Below, piece after piece: positions 38,957 to 46,692 of a DNA stretch of 64,000 bases. Under the pieces are notes generated by a model that ran no database searches, was not told the DNA's origin, and was given only the letters and a program-made list of their open reading frames with translations. Every line of letters starts with the position of its first letter. The stretch's first letter is position 1. A program made the position numbers and the translations under genes. Origin of the DNA: Chitinophaga flava (lineage in GTDB: Bacteria > Bacteroidota > Bacteroidia > Chitinophagales > Chitinophagaceae). The DNA lies in the NCBI RefSeq assembly GCF_003308995.1, contig NZ_QFFJ01000003.1, forward strand, positions 1 to 64,000, written 5' to 3'.

Positions 38957-39134
38957 CAAAAATAACAATATTACGAGGCATCGCTTTTTAGCCTGTTCTA
39001 ACCGCCAAATTAAGAACACAGGTATAGAAGGTGAGGCCCGCGACGTATGTGCGCGGGCTCTTCTTTGCTGTGTTCGACTTGGCGGTTAGAGCAGCATTGT
39101 AAGAGTTCCGCGCTTTTATTTTCCTGCGCGTTTT
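38957..39134 (+). ncRNA. Candidate structured non-coding RNA (about 180 nt)
   Basis: Bounds are inferred: start from the -7 element at 38942, end from a weak hairpin CGCGC (39109-39113)/GCGCG (39126-39130) plus TTTT. The core is a long imperfect hairpin: closing stem of 15/16 bp (38993-39008 with 39078-39093), an internal loop, an 8-bp stem (GAACACAG near 39014 with CTGTGTTC near 39068), another loop, and a GC-rich apical stem (GCCCGCG near 39036, CGCGGGC near 39052). A hairpin with interrupted stem of this size resembles 6S-type RNAs (Flavo-1 in Bacteroidota), but I cannot confirm the family. It could also be a structured leader of the receiver gene that starts at 39161, or an immobile palindromic repeat. 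Confidence 0.45.
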
Positions 39135-39160
39135 GTCCCAGAACCAAAACATCGTTTCCC

Positions 39161-39553
39161 ATGATAACCAGGCAGCGCAAGACCTACAAAATTTTCTGGG
39201 TAGATGATGACCCCTTTTTTCTGAACTGGATCATCCCTCAGGTAACCGACCAAACCTGTTTTACAGTCCATATCTGTACCAATGCCCGAACAGCACTATA
39301 CACCATAGGCACAGCCAGTCCGGACATTATACTGACCAACCTCGTCATGCCCGGAATGTGCGGACTTGAAATGATCGCTGCCATCAGGCACCAGAGCCCT
39401 TCCATCCCTATTGTGGTAGTTTCCAACAGATTTAATGATTGTGATAAACTGGCAGCTTTCGAAGCGGGGGCCGACTGCTTTCTTTCCAAAGCCGGGGTTA
39501 ACGGAGAGGTGATCATCGCCGGCATATTACCTTACCTGAACAGAAAAGACTAA
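39161..39553 (+). CDS. Stand-alone receiver-domain protein lacking the phospho-acceptor Asp
   Basis: A 130-residue single-domain protein of the CheY fold. The acidic cluster is FWVDDDPFF (Asp15-17), the Ser/Thr switch is Ser88 (VVVSNRF), and the conserved Lys is Lys110 (CFLSKAG). At the position of the phosphorylated Asp the sequence is ILTNLVMPGM, i.e. Asn60. Phosphotransfer should therefore be lost, and the protein may be locked in one state or regulated by binding. I chose ATG 39161; upstream in-frame codons belong to the structured region. No kinase or output domain is adjacent. Confidence 0.82.
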   Translation: MITRQRKTYKIFWVDDDPFFLNWIIPQVTDQTCFTVHICTNARTALYTIGTASPDIILTNLVMPGMCGLEMIAAIRHQSPSIPIVVVSNRFNDCDKLAAFEAGADCFLSKAGVNGEVIIAGILPYLNRKD

Positions 39554-39621
39554 CACAAAACTTTACAACTTACTCCCTTCTTTGTCTAAAGCAGGGGTTC
39601 ATAATCCTTATAAATGACAGA

Positions 39622-39652
39622 TAAAAAAAACGCCGGATTTTTATCCGGCGTT
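39622..39652. terminator. Bidirectional terminator
   Basis: Ten-bp perfect stem (39629-39638 and 39643-39652) with a TTTT loop; eight A at 39623-39630 give a U tract for the minus strand. It lies between the receiver gene and the convergent small membrane gene. Confidence 0.85.
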
Positions 39653-39662
39653 CTATAATTTC

Positions 39663-39869
39663 TTAGGGTTGAATTGTTTCCGCGTCTTTATTCCATTTAT
39701 ATAACCAGTAAAGGGAAAAATAAGCAGCGGCACTAATGATAAAAATGTAACCGATAAAACCAACGGTCCGTAATTCCACGGCACCCGGCAGATCATTCGC
39801 TTCTGTTATATATGCTGCGGCGGCCAGCAACATTCCTGTGATAAGGGCTATCAACGCTAGCTTTTTCAT
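39663..39869 (-). CDS. Small two-helix membrane protein
   Basis: A 68-residue protein with two hydrophobic segments (ALIALITGMLLAAAAYI, about 4-20, and TVGFIGYIFIISAAAYFSLY, about 36-55) joined by a short acidic loop; the end is KWNKDAETIQP. The helices and a terminator directly downstream support a real gene. I do not recognise a family. Confidence 0.6.
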   Translation of the reverse strand: MKKLALIALITGMLLAAAAYITEANDLPGAVELRTVGFIGYIFIISAAAYFSLYWLYKWNKDAETIQP

Positions 39870-40041
39870 AACAAATGGTTTTTCATGGAGTAATGGTCAA
39901 AATAACACTTCTGTGTGATAAATTCCATAAAAGTGTATGCGGTCGAGTTTTCAGATTTACAACAGAACTGAACTGACAAATGTTCATCAAAGTGTTAAAA
40001 AAATATTTATGGTTTTATAACTATTTGATATTTATTGTATA

Positions 40042-40049
40042 TATCTTTG
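40042..40049 (+). promoter_or_regulatory. Candidate -7 promoter element for a small gene
   Basis: TATCTTTG matches TAnnTTTG exactly, 85 nt before the start of the 36-codon gene. A TTTG at 40024 is too close (14-nt spacer) to be an ideal -33 box. Confidence 0.45.
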
Positions 40050-40134
40050 CATATAAGTTACAACCCCGTATTGGCACCCTTTTTGAAAATAACGTTCTGA
40101 CGAAAAAAATTGATTAACCCGAAAATGTTATGTT

Positions 40135-40245
40135 ATGAGTATTTACCTTACTTACTTTATGTACGCTATCGTAGGCATCTGGATTTACAGACTGCTGGCT
40201 TATTTTTTTGATGAAAGAAAGGAAATGAGAAGCAAAAAACGTTAG
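40135..40245 (+). CDS. Putative 36-residue membrane micropeptide
   Basis: ATG 40135 to TAG 40243. The product begins MSIYLTYFMYAIVGIWIYRL, a single membrane helix, then LAYFFDERKEMRSKKR, a strongly charged basic tail on the presumed cytoplasmic side. A -7 element lies upstream and a long inverted repeat (terminator-like) downstream, so it looks like an independent transcription unit. Function unknown; expression is not shown by sequence alone. Confidence 0.45.
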   Translation: MSIYLTYFMYAIVGIWIYRLLAYFFDERKEMRSKKR

Positions 40246-40268
40246 GTCATGCTGAGTAGATGTAAAAA

Positions 40269-40324
40269 ATTTGGTTATTTGGGTATTTGTTTACCCCGAT
40301 AAATTCATCCCCAAATAACCAAAT
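40269..40324. terminator. Terminator-like inverted repeat
   Basis: Fifteen-bp perfect arms (40269-40283 and 40310-40324, ATTTGGTTATTTGGG and complement) around a 26-nt loop, between the micropeptide gene and the convergent DUF5686 gene. It lacks a clean T tract, so it could also be a palindromic repeat. Confidence 0.55.
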
Positions 40325-40349
40325 ACCTGCTCTTCTCCAGACCTACTGA

Positions 40350-42863
40350 CTAAGGCCGCACCAGATTTCCGAATACACCGCCAAATCCCACTCTTACGCC
40401 TACACGTGTATCATCCTGGCTCTGATAACCCGCTACCACATCCACTCTCAGCACCTTCAGGATGTTCTCCAGGCCCAGAAAAGCTTCTACGTAATTATTC
40501 TGCCCGTTCACATAAAAAGCATTGGACCCTGCTACCAGATTCCATTTCAAACGATTCAACAATGGGATTTTATTAGTCAGCAGCCCATTAAAATGATGCT
40601 CAATATTAGCCGTTACAAAAAACGGAGCGGTATTACTGTATTTGTAATATGGCGCCAGCTGGAAACTGTTGAGATACCGGGTATTGTAGAATGTCTGGTT
40701 ACCATTAAAATGCTGGAAATCTGGAATCTGGACATTGCGGTCGTTTAGGAAACCACCAGCAGTAAGTCGATAGCGGAATTCGCCAAACAACTTGAAGTTC
40801 ATACCGTCAAATACAGAGACCCGCCATTTGTCGAAATCAACAATGCTATTGGCCACATTGGGAATCCCTTTACTATAGGACAATTCAAAAGTAGGGTACT
40901 TTGATCCCAGCGGCACCTTACGATCCGGCAGCTCCATAAACTGCTGTCCTGGCTGGAAACGGAAATTCAGGTCCACAATAAAAGCCTGGTGCCGGTTGAA
41001 TGGTACATTCGCCAGATCTTCCGGATGATTGGGCGTAAACTGTTTTTTATCATTCTTAAAAATCACAAAATCGGTAGTGTTTTCTACCGGTATCCGGCTT
41101 TCGTAACGCACGCCGGCGGTTAAACGATCATTTGTTTGAAAGGTACGGCTGTATTGCAATTGAGCGAACCAGTTTTCATACAGCTTCATATAGTTTTCTT
41201 TCAGGAACAGCGTATAAAACTCGTTGGCGATATTATCTATCGGATTGTCAGGGTTGAACTGGCTGATACGTTTCCCTCCTCCTACTGTCCAGTCATTACG
41301 GCCATAACGGTTACGTACACGGCTGTTGGCACTATACGTCATAAACGTATAGGCATTCAGGTGAGTATTGCTCAAACCGTAACGTATATACGGAGTTACT
41401 TTCAACTGCTTCTCTTCTCCCAGATTAAAATTGAATTTCGGCTCCAGCGCCAGCACCAAACCTTCCACAGTATTATATTTCAATGCCTTCAACAAACCTG
41501 TCAGTCTTATATCATGTGAAACGATGGCGCTGTCTCTGCGGAAATAAGATTTGCGGTTAACACCATTCCACAATACGTCCATCACCTTCACCGGCTTCTG
41601 TTTGCGGCGCATAGAGTCGAGTGTATTACCAGACATGGCCGCCAGTTTGTTGGCCTGTGCAGTGCTATCTTTCTGGTGGTAGTCTCTGGACTCTGCTACT
41701 TCCAGCGGCACCGGCCGGATACTGTCCCAATAATGCGCTTCTTTTTTATCGAAAGCGGAATCGTATTTAATAACGGTATTGTCAAAAAACTTTGCTGGGA
41801 AATTGGGATGAAGATTATAATCGGAATAAACATTCACAATATTGCCTTCCATACCGAAGCCAAACTTATTGACGCCTATATGCAACACCTGGTCTTTAAT
41901 ACGCCACACATCACCCGATACAGGCACATGAGTTTGCCGGATACGGAGTGTGTCCATCAGCTCCAGCTGGTATTCGCTGGTAAGGAAAAGGTCTGTGCTA
42001 TGGATACGCCAATCATTATCCGTAATAAAAATATACCCGGCAAACAGCGGCTCATGTTTACGCCGGGGTATCACACGGATTCTGTTGACCATCCGGCCAT
42101 CTTCCATAAACTCACCTTCCAGGCGGTATTTGTAATAGGCCAATGCGTTTTCTGCAATCGGTGAGATATAGCCCCTCGGTCCCATCTGTGTGATAACAGC
42201 GGATACATTGTTATCATAAAAACTGATAATGGCCGGAAAACTCATCCCGAAACCACCGCCGCTCTTTCTGTCGGAAATGACTTCCAGCTTCATTTTATCG
42301 GGCATGCGACTGGATATCTTAGTGACAGATTCAGAGAGGAAAACCATCCCTTTTCCGGCGCTATCAACACCCATATCCTCTTTATCGACTTTTTTTCCGA
42401 GAAACTTTTCGGGCATCCCTTTCATATTCATGGTACCCTTGATATAAGACATACAGGTATACTCCCGCACCTGGTTCTGATAAAAAGCCCTTTTCTTAAT
42501 GGCTGCACGGATTATAGCATAGGCAGGATCTTCCCCACCGGCTTTCACCACCACTTCCCTGATCTGGAGATTGACGGGTAACAAGATGAAGTTAACGGTT
42601 TGCGTAGCGGCGTCTACGTTAATGGTTGTCTCCGTCTTACGGTAACCAATATACTGACACACCAGCGTATAGCCTCCAGGAGCAATATCCAGCTGATATT
42701 GTCCGACAGCATTGGTAGTAGTACCGATGGTAGTGCCCTTTATCAGCACAGTAGCGAAGGGCAATGGCGTATTTTTGTCATCGGTCACCAGACCTTTGAC
42801 GATAGCGGCTTCACAGTACGTTGTCAACAACAGTAAAAACAGGGTAGGTAGGTATTTTATCAT
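40350..42863 (-). CDS. DUF5686 outer-membrane protein with carboxypeptidase-regulatory-like domain
   Basis: An 837-residue protein with a signal peptide ending near CEAA. Residues about 20-100 form a CarboxypepD_reg-like domain (IVKGLVTDDKNTPLPFATVL); then VVVKAGGEDPAYAIIRAAIKKR opens the DUF5686 region, and the C-terminal half has the alternating pattern and terminal sequence (VRVGFGGVFGNLVRP) of an outer-membrane barrel. DUF5686 proteins are common in Bacteroidota, lack the TonB plug, and have no settled function. It is monocistronic. It could assist in export or assembly at the outer membrane; that is a guess. Confidence 0.86.
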   Translation of the reverse strand: MIKYLPTLFLLLLTTYCEAAIVKGLVTDDKNTPLPFATVLIKGTTIGTTTNAVGQYQLDIAPGGYTLVCQYIGYRKTETTINVDAATQTVNFILLPVNLQIREVVVKAGGEDPAYAIIRAAIKKRAFYQNQVREYTCMSYIKGTMNMKGMPEKFLGKKVDKEDMGVDSAGKGMVFLSESVTKISSRMPDKMKLEVISDRKSGGGFGMSFPAIISFYDNNVSAVITQMGPRGYISPIAENALAYYKYRLEGEFMEDGRMVNRIRVIPRRKHEPLFAGYIFITDNDWRIHSTDLFLTSEYQLELMDTLRIRQTHVPVSGDVWRIKDQVLHIGVNKFGFGMEGNIVNVYSDYNLHPNFPAKFFDNTVIKYDSAFDKKEAHYWDSIRPVPLEVAESRDYHQKDSTAQANKLAAMSGNTLDSMRRKQKPVKVMDVLWNGVNRKSYFRRDSAIVSHDIRLTGLLKALKYNTVEGLVLALEPKFNFNLGEEKQLKVTPYIRYGLSNTHLNAYTFMTYSANSRVRNRYGRNDWTVGGGKRISQFNPDNPIDNIANEFYTLFLKENYMKLYENWFAQLQYSRTFQTNDRLTAGVRYESRIPVENTTDFVIFKNDKKQFTPNHPEDLANVPFNRHQAFIVDLNFRFQPGQQFMELPDRKVPLGSKYPTFELSYSKGIPNVANSIVDFDKWRVSVFDGMNFKLFGEFRYRLTAGGFLNDRNVQIPDFQHFNGNQTFYNTRYLNSFQLAPYYKYSNTAPFFVTANIEHHFNGLLTNKIPLLNRLKWNLVAGSNAFYVNGQNNYVEAFLGLENILKVLRVDVVAGYQSQDDTRVGVRVGFGGVFGNLVRP

Positions 42864-42941
42864 ATATCAAAAATAACTTCCTGATATTTACGCAAATACC
42901 CACCCTTTTGTTTTACCACAATTTTAACAGCACATGATAAG

Positions 42942-43298
42942 CTAGGAAACTGCTTTCCGGGGAGCCCGTAAGAAAGCGGCACTACAGGCAGCAAAACCAG
43001 CCACCAGCGCGCCAAGGAAAGCACTCACCACACCCAGCAACGGAGCACTGCGTACCTTCAGAATCATCTCACTCATACGGTTGGCCAGCAAATGATCATT
43101 GCGAACATCCAGATAAAAAGCCAGTACCAACCACAATATAAAAATGGATAGGAAAGCGCTGAAAAAAGATTTACCCGGTGACAATGGCAACACCAGCGTA
43201 ACAACAAAAGCCACCAGCGCTACGCTCCACCAGGGCATTACAATACCGGCAGCATAGGCCAGGGCAAGAATCAGCAGAAAATGGGAAAAGGATTTCAT
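42942..43298 (-). CDS. Small inner-membrane protein, four predicted helices
   Basis: A 118-residue protein with hydrophobic segments near 4-22 (SHFLLILALAYAAGIVMPWW), 23-40, 46-65 and 90-112 (LLGVVSAFLGALVAGFAACS). The end is FLRAPRKAVS. I chose ATG 43298 because it immediately precedes the first helix; ATG 43325 would add nine residues. Similar hypothetical membrane proteins exist in Chitinophagaceae, but no function is known. A large palindromic repeat lies just upstream. Confidence 0.68.
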   Translation of the reverse strand: MKSFSHFLLILALAYAAGIVMPWWSVALVAFVVTLVLPLSPGKSFFSAFLSIFILWLVLAFYLDVRNDHLLANRMSEMILKVRSAPLLGVVSAFLGALVAGFAACSAAFLRAPRKAVS

Positions 43299-43335
43299 AA
43301 TTCTAATATAAGAAAATAACTCCAATTATTCCTGG

Positions 43336-43618
43336 TCCCAGGGCTAAAGCCCTGGGCTAAATTTGTTGGGGAAAATACGGAGGCCTCTTTATCAATTGGG
43401 TATTTGATAAAAAGAGGATTTGGTGTTTTTGATATTTGATATAAAATAGAAAACCCTCTGTTTATCATTTGAGGATTTGATAGAAAGAGGATTTGGTGTT
43501 TACTACGTTACAATCGTCATACAAAAAAGAAGGGCCTCTGTTTATCAAATACCCAAATGATAAACAGAGGCCTTCGTATTTTCTCCAACAAATTTAGCCC
43601 AGGGCTTTAGCCCTGGGA
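43336..43618. repeat. Large imperfect palindromic element (about 283 bp, MITE-like)
   Basis: The outer arms are complementary over about 75 nt: the left arm starts TCCCAGGGCTAAAGCCCTGG at 43336 and the right arm ends with its complement at 43618, both continuing through GCTAAATTTGTTGG and AAAATACG to AGGCCTCT. The ends themselves contain the small palindrome CCCAGGGCTAAAGCCCTGGG. The interior holds the direct repeat AAAGAGGATTTGGTGTTT twice (near 43413 and 43484) and several CCTCTGTTTATCA units, suggesting nested or degenerate copies. No coding capacity. The right end overlaps the last four codons and the stop of metZ. Confidence 0.85.
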
Positions 43619-44803
43619 CGACAAATTAAGCGCTTGTTCGATATCAGCGAGTATGTCATTGATGTTTTCGAGTCCTACGGAGATGCGGATCAGGCCGGGG
43701 GTGATGCCTACTGTTGCTTTTTCGGCATCGCTTAGTTTAGCGTGTGTAGTGCTGGCCGGGTGAGAGGCGATACTACGGCTGTCGCCAAGGTTGGCTGTCA
43801 GTGACAGCAGCTTCAGGCCGTTGAGGAAACGGACACCACTCTGGAGGCCTCCTTTCAGCTCAAAACAAACGATACCACCGCCGCCGCTCATTTGTTTGCG
43901 GGCGATTTCATATTGTGGATGGCTTGTCAGGAAAGGATACTTTACACTGGTAAGGTGTGGGTTGCCTTCGAGGGCCTGTGCCAGTTTAAGGGCGCTATCT
44001 GAATGGCGCTCCATACGCACATGCAGTGTTTCCAGGCTTTTGCTGAGCACCCATGCATTGAAAGGTGACATAGCGGGGCCGGTACTTCTGCAGAAAGTAT
44101 AGATCTCCTTGATCAGTTCTTTTTTACCAACGATAGCGCCACCGAGCACGCGTCCCTGTCCATCGATCCATTTGGTGGCGGAGTGGGTAACGATATGTGC
44201 TCCTGCTTCGATAGGCCTTTGTAACACGGGTGTAGCGAAGCAGTTGTCTACGTTGAGAATGATATTATGTTTATTGGCGATTTCTGCCAGCAAGGCGATG
44301 TCGATGATCTCCAGTCCCGGGTTGGACGGTGTTTCCACGAAGATCATCCGTGTATTGGGCTTTATCATGGCTTCAATACCGGCCGGATCGTTGAGGTCGA
44401 AGTAAGAAGATTCGATACCCCATTTAGGCAGAAATTTAGTGATAACGGTATGTGTAGAGCCGAATATAGAGCGTGCACTCAGCACATGGTCTCCGGCTTT
44501 GAGCAGGGCCATGAAGCTGGCGAAGATGGCACTCATGCCGGAAGCTGTGGCATAGCCGGCTTCGGCGCCTTCGAGCGCACACATTTTCTGTACAAACTCG
44601 TCTACATTGGGATTGCTGAAACGGCTATAGATATTAAAATCCGTTTCATCAGCGAAGGTGGCTCTCATTTCTTCCGCGTTGTCGAAGCAGAAGCTGGAAG
44701 TCAGGAACAATGGTGTGGAATGTTCCATTTCGTTGGTCCTTGCTGTTTGTATCCTGACCGCATTGGTTTCCGGTTGGTATTGATTCTCTTTGCTCATAGA
44801 CAT
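43607..44803 (-). CDS. metZ: O-succinylhomoserine sulfhydrylase (PLP-dependent)
   Basis: A 398-residue cytosolic enzyme that makes homocysteine from O-acylhomoserine and sulfide, with PLP on Lys211 in HSATKWIDGQGRVLGG, the signature that separates MetZ-type enzymes from MetB/MetC. Other Cys/Met-metabolism family motifs are SRFSNPNVDEF, ATASGMSAIFAS and VETPSNPGLEI. It is 15 nt downstream of the OsmC-like gene and close to divergent metX, forming a methionine locus. The protein ends LNLSSQG; the codons for SSQG and the stop lie within the terminal palindrome of the adjacent repeat element, so the original 3' end appears to have been replaced by the repeat. Confidence 0.92.
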   Translation of the reverse strand: MSMSKENQYQPETNAVRIQTARTNEMEHSTPLFLTSSFCFDNAEEMRATFADETDFNIYSRFSNPNVDEFVQKMCALEGAEAGYATASGMSAIFASFMALLKAGDHVLSARSIFGSTHTVITKFLPKWGIESSYFDLNDPAGIEAMIKPNTRMIFVETPSNPGLEIIDIALLAEIANKHNIILNVDNCFATPVLQRPIEAGAHIVTHSATKWIDGQGRVLGGAIVGKKELIKEIYTFCRSTGPAMSPFNAWVLSKSLETLHVRMERHSDSALKLAQALEGNPHLTSVKYPFLTSHPQYEIARKQMSGGGGIVCFELKGGLQSGVRFLNGLKLLSLTANLGDSRSIASHPASTTHAKLSDAEKATVGITPGLIRISVGLENINDILADIEQALNLSSQG

Positions 44804-44818
44804 GGTGGTTTCTCCGTA

Positions 44819-45238
44819 TTAGGCATTCAGTTTCACTTCCCAGGTCAGTTTGGTATTGGCCTGACGCAGGGTTTCGGCTACAGAGCAATATTTATTCATG
44901 GACAGTTCTACTGCACGGGCAGCTTTGTCCGGATCGATGTTACCAGTAAAGTGAAAGATGATATGTGCTGTTTCCCATAATGCTGGTTCTTTTCCTTTCT
45001 CTCTGTCTGCTTCGATTTCGATACGGAAATCCTTCACTTCCTGACGTTGTTTTTTCAGGATCATCAGCACATCGATGGCAGAGCAGCCACCAAGGCCCAT
45101 GATGATCATTTGCATTGGTCTTACTCCGTTGTTCTTTCCTCCATTTTCAATGGATGAATCCATCAACACTTTATGACCGCCTTCGTCTACGGCTTCCATG
45201 TTGAATCCGTCGTCTACTCTTTGTAATGCTATTTTCAT
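44819..45238 (-). CDS. OsmC/Ohr-family protein (YhfA-like)
   Basis: A 139-residue cytosolic protein. The two family cysteines are present: GGCSAIDVLMILKKQRQ (about Cys51) and KYCSVAETL (about Cys119). The OsmC fold reduces hydroperoxides through these residues; the YhfA subgroup has no proven substrate. I chose ATG 45238 (MKIALQRVDDG), the family start; ATG 45289 adds 17 residues. It precedes metZ by 15 nt and is probably co-transcribed with it, which suggests a link to sulfur or thiol metabolism. Confidence 0.87.
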   Translation of the reverse strand: MKIALQRVDDGFNMEAVDEGGHKVLMDSSIENGGKNNGVRPMQMIIMGLGGCSAIDVLMILKKQRQEVKDFRIEIEADREKGKEPALWETAHIIFHFTGNIDPDKAARAVELSMNKYCSVAETLRQANTKLTWEVKLNA

Positions 45239-45319
45239 GATAAGTGAGTTTCTACCAACAAAGATAAATAATTCAACTGCGTAATTCACAATTCTCTTAG
45301 GTAATTCCGGCGTATAATG

Positions 45320-45327
45320 TAGATTTG
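45320..45327 (+). promoter_or_regulatory. Candidate -7 promoter element of metX
   Basis: TAGATTTG fits TAnnTTTG and ends 16 nt before the TTG start of metX, so the 5' leader would be only about 8-10 nt. Confidence 0.45.
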
Positions 45328-45343
45328 CAAAAATTTTGGATTA

Positions 45344-46402
45344 TTGTCTGTAAAGGTTTTTCACAGCAAAGCACCGTTCCGGTTAGAGTCCGGTCAGGTA
45401 TTACCTGAATTACATATCGCCTATCATACATATGGCACCATGCAAGCAGATGGCAGCAATGTCGTATGGGTATGTCATGCGCTGACGGCCAACAGTGATG
45501 TTGCCGACTGGTGGAGTGGTCTTATCGGCCATGACCGCGTTATTGATCCTGCCAGACATTTTATCGTCTGCGCTAATATCATTGGCTCCTGTTATGGCAG
45601 CTCGGGTCCGCATACTGTCAATCCTGACACTGAAACCCCCTGGTTCCATTCCTTCCCGGCTATTACTATCCGTGATATGGTACAGGCACACCGTCTGCTG
45701 CGTGAACACCTGCAGATACAGAGGATAGACCTCCTCGTAGGCGGCTCCATGGGCGGTTATCAGGTACTGGAATGGGCTCTCACAGAACCGGAGATCATCA
45801 GTCGCCTGTTCCTGCTTTGTACCGGTGCAGCAGAAAGCGCCTGGGGCATTGCTATCCACACTGCGCAACGACTCTCCATTGAAGCCGACAGCACCTGGAA
45901 AGATGACACCTACAGTGCCGGCCACAACGGTCTTAAAGCCGCCAGAGCCATTGGTATGGTCACTTACCGTAACTACCAGACCTTTATGCGCACCCAGTCT
46001 GATCCTGATAAAGAGAAAACAGATGGTTTCCGCGCATCCTCCTATATTAGCTACCAGGGCGACAAACTGGTAAAACGCTTCAATGCACAATCCTACTGGC
46101 TCCTCACCAAAGCCATGGACAGTCACAACATCGCCCGCGGACGTCATGAAGATATCAGTACCTCCCTCTCCCATATCCAGCAGCCCGTATTGCTGATCGG
46201 TATCAGCAGCGATATTCTCTGCCCTCCCGAGGAACAACGATTGCTGGCCACCTATCTGCCTCATGCAACCTATCACGAAATAGATTCGTCATATGGCCAT
46301 GATGGTTTCCTCATTGAGTTTGAGAAGATCGGAAAAATACTCTCCCACTGGAACTGTGATGCGTATGATCTTTCTGATGACCGGACGAAATGGGAGCTGT
46401 GA
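45344..46402 (+). CDS. metX: Homoserine O-acyltransferase (alpha/beta-hydrolase type)
   Basis: A 352-residue enzyme that acylates homoserine, the entry to methionine synthesis. The catalytic triad is visible: Ser135 in GGSMGGYQ, Asp in GISSDILCP and His in YGHDGFLIEFE; the N-terminal YHTYGTMQADGSNVVWVCHALT is typical. The only plausible start is TTG 45344; no ATG lies nearer than codon 33. Acyl specificity (acetyl or succinyl) varies within the family; the adjacent MetZ suggests O-succinylhomoserine, but this is inference. The last 16 residues (NCDAYDLSDDRTKWEL) lie beyond the usual C-terminus and are encoded by a dispersed repeat that recurs inverted at 46578-46629. Confidence 0.9.
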   Translation: MSVKVFHSKAPFRLESGQVLPELHIAYHTYGTMQADGSNVVWVCHALTANSDVADWWSGLIGHDRVIDPARHFIVCANIIGSCYGSSGPHTVNPDTETPWFHSFPAITIRDMVQAHRLLREHLQIQRIDLLVGGSMGGYQVLEWALTEPEIISRLFLLCTGAAESAWGIAIHTAQRLSIEADSTWKDDTYSAGHNGLKAARAIGMVTYRNYQTFMRTQSDPDKEKTDGFRASSYISYQGDKLVKRFNAQSYWLLTKAMDSHNIARGRHEDISTSLSHIQQPVLLIGISSDILCPPEEQRLLATYLPHATYHEIDSSYGHDGFLIEFEKIGKILSHWNCDAYDLSDDRTKWEL

Positions 46403-46442
46403 TTTTTCTGATGCATGTGATTTTTCTGATGAGCGGATGAGG
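46352..46442 (+). repeat. Dispersed TGATGAGCGG-type repeat, copy 1 (overlaps metX 3' end)
   Basis: 46352-46397 matches the reverse complement of 46578-46629: 39 of the first 43 nt are identical. The distal part contains TGTGATTTTTCTGATG twice and ends CTGATGAGCGGATGAGGA; CTGATGAGCGGA recurs, inverted, at 61406-61417. The metX stop codon lies inside it. Confidence 0.75.
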
Positions 46443-46488
46443 ACTGTTAGTATGAGGATGTATTGAAATTTTATTAGCTTATAAGAAA

Positions 46489-46522
46489 ATACCCCTGGGA
46501 TAAACCCAGGGGTATTTTTTTG
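46489..46522 (+). terminator. Rho-independent terminator of metX
   Basis: Perfect 12-bp GC-rich stem (46489-46500 and 46506-46517) with a 5-nt loop and seven T at 46516-46522. Confidence 0.9.
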
Positions 46523-46549
46523 CAGAATTTGCAAAAATAATCCTGCCTC

Positions 46550-46629
46550 TATCTTCTCTGGTGCTCAGCAAATCTCCGCTCCCATCCCCATTTTATCCGG
46601 TCATCAGAAAGATCATATGCATCATAGTT
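46550..46629 (-). repeat. Dispersed repeat, copy 2 (inverted relative to copy 1)
   Basis: 46578-46629 is the inverted partner of the metX-end copy. On the minus strand the frame is open for about 50 codons, ending at a TAG at 46550-46552, and contains NYDAYDLSDDRIKWGWERRF, parallel to the metX C-terminus. No start codon is present, and it runs under the promoter of the next gene, so I treat it as repeat, not gene. Confidence 0.72.
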
Positions 46630-46692
46630 GGTATTAGTTTTTTCCCTATATTTAGATATAACCAAGTCTAAATCACTAAACGTCCACTGCGT

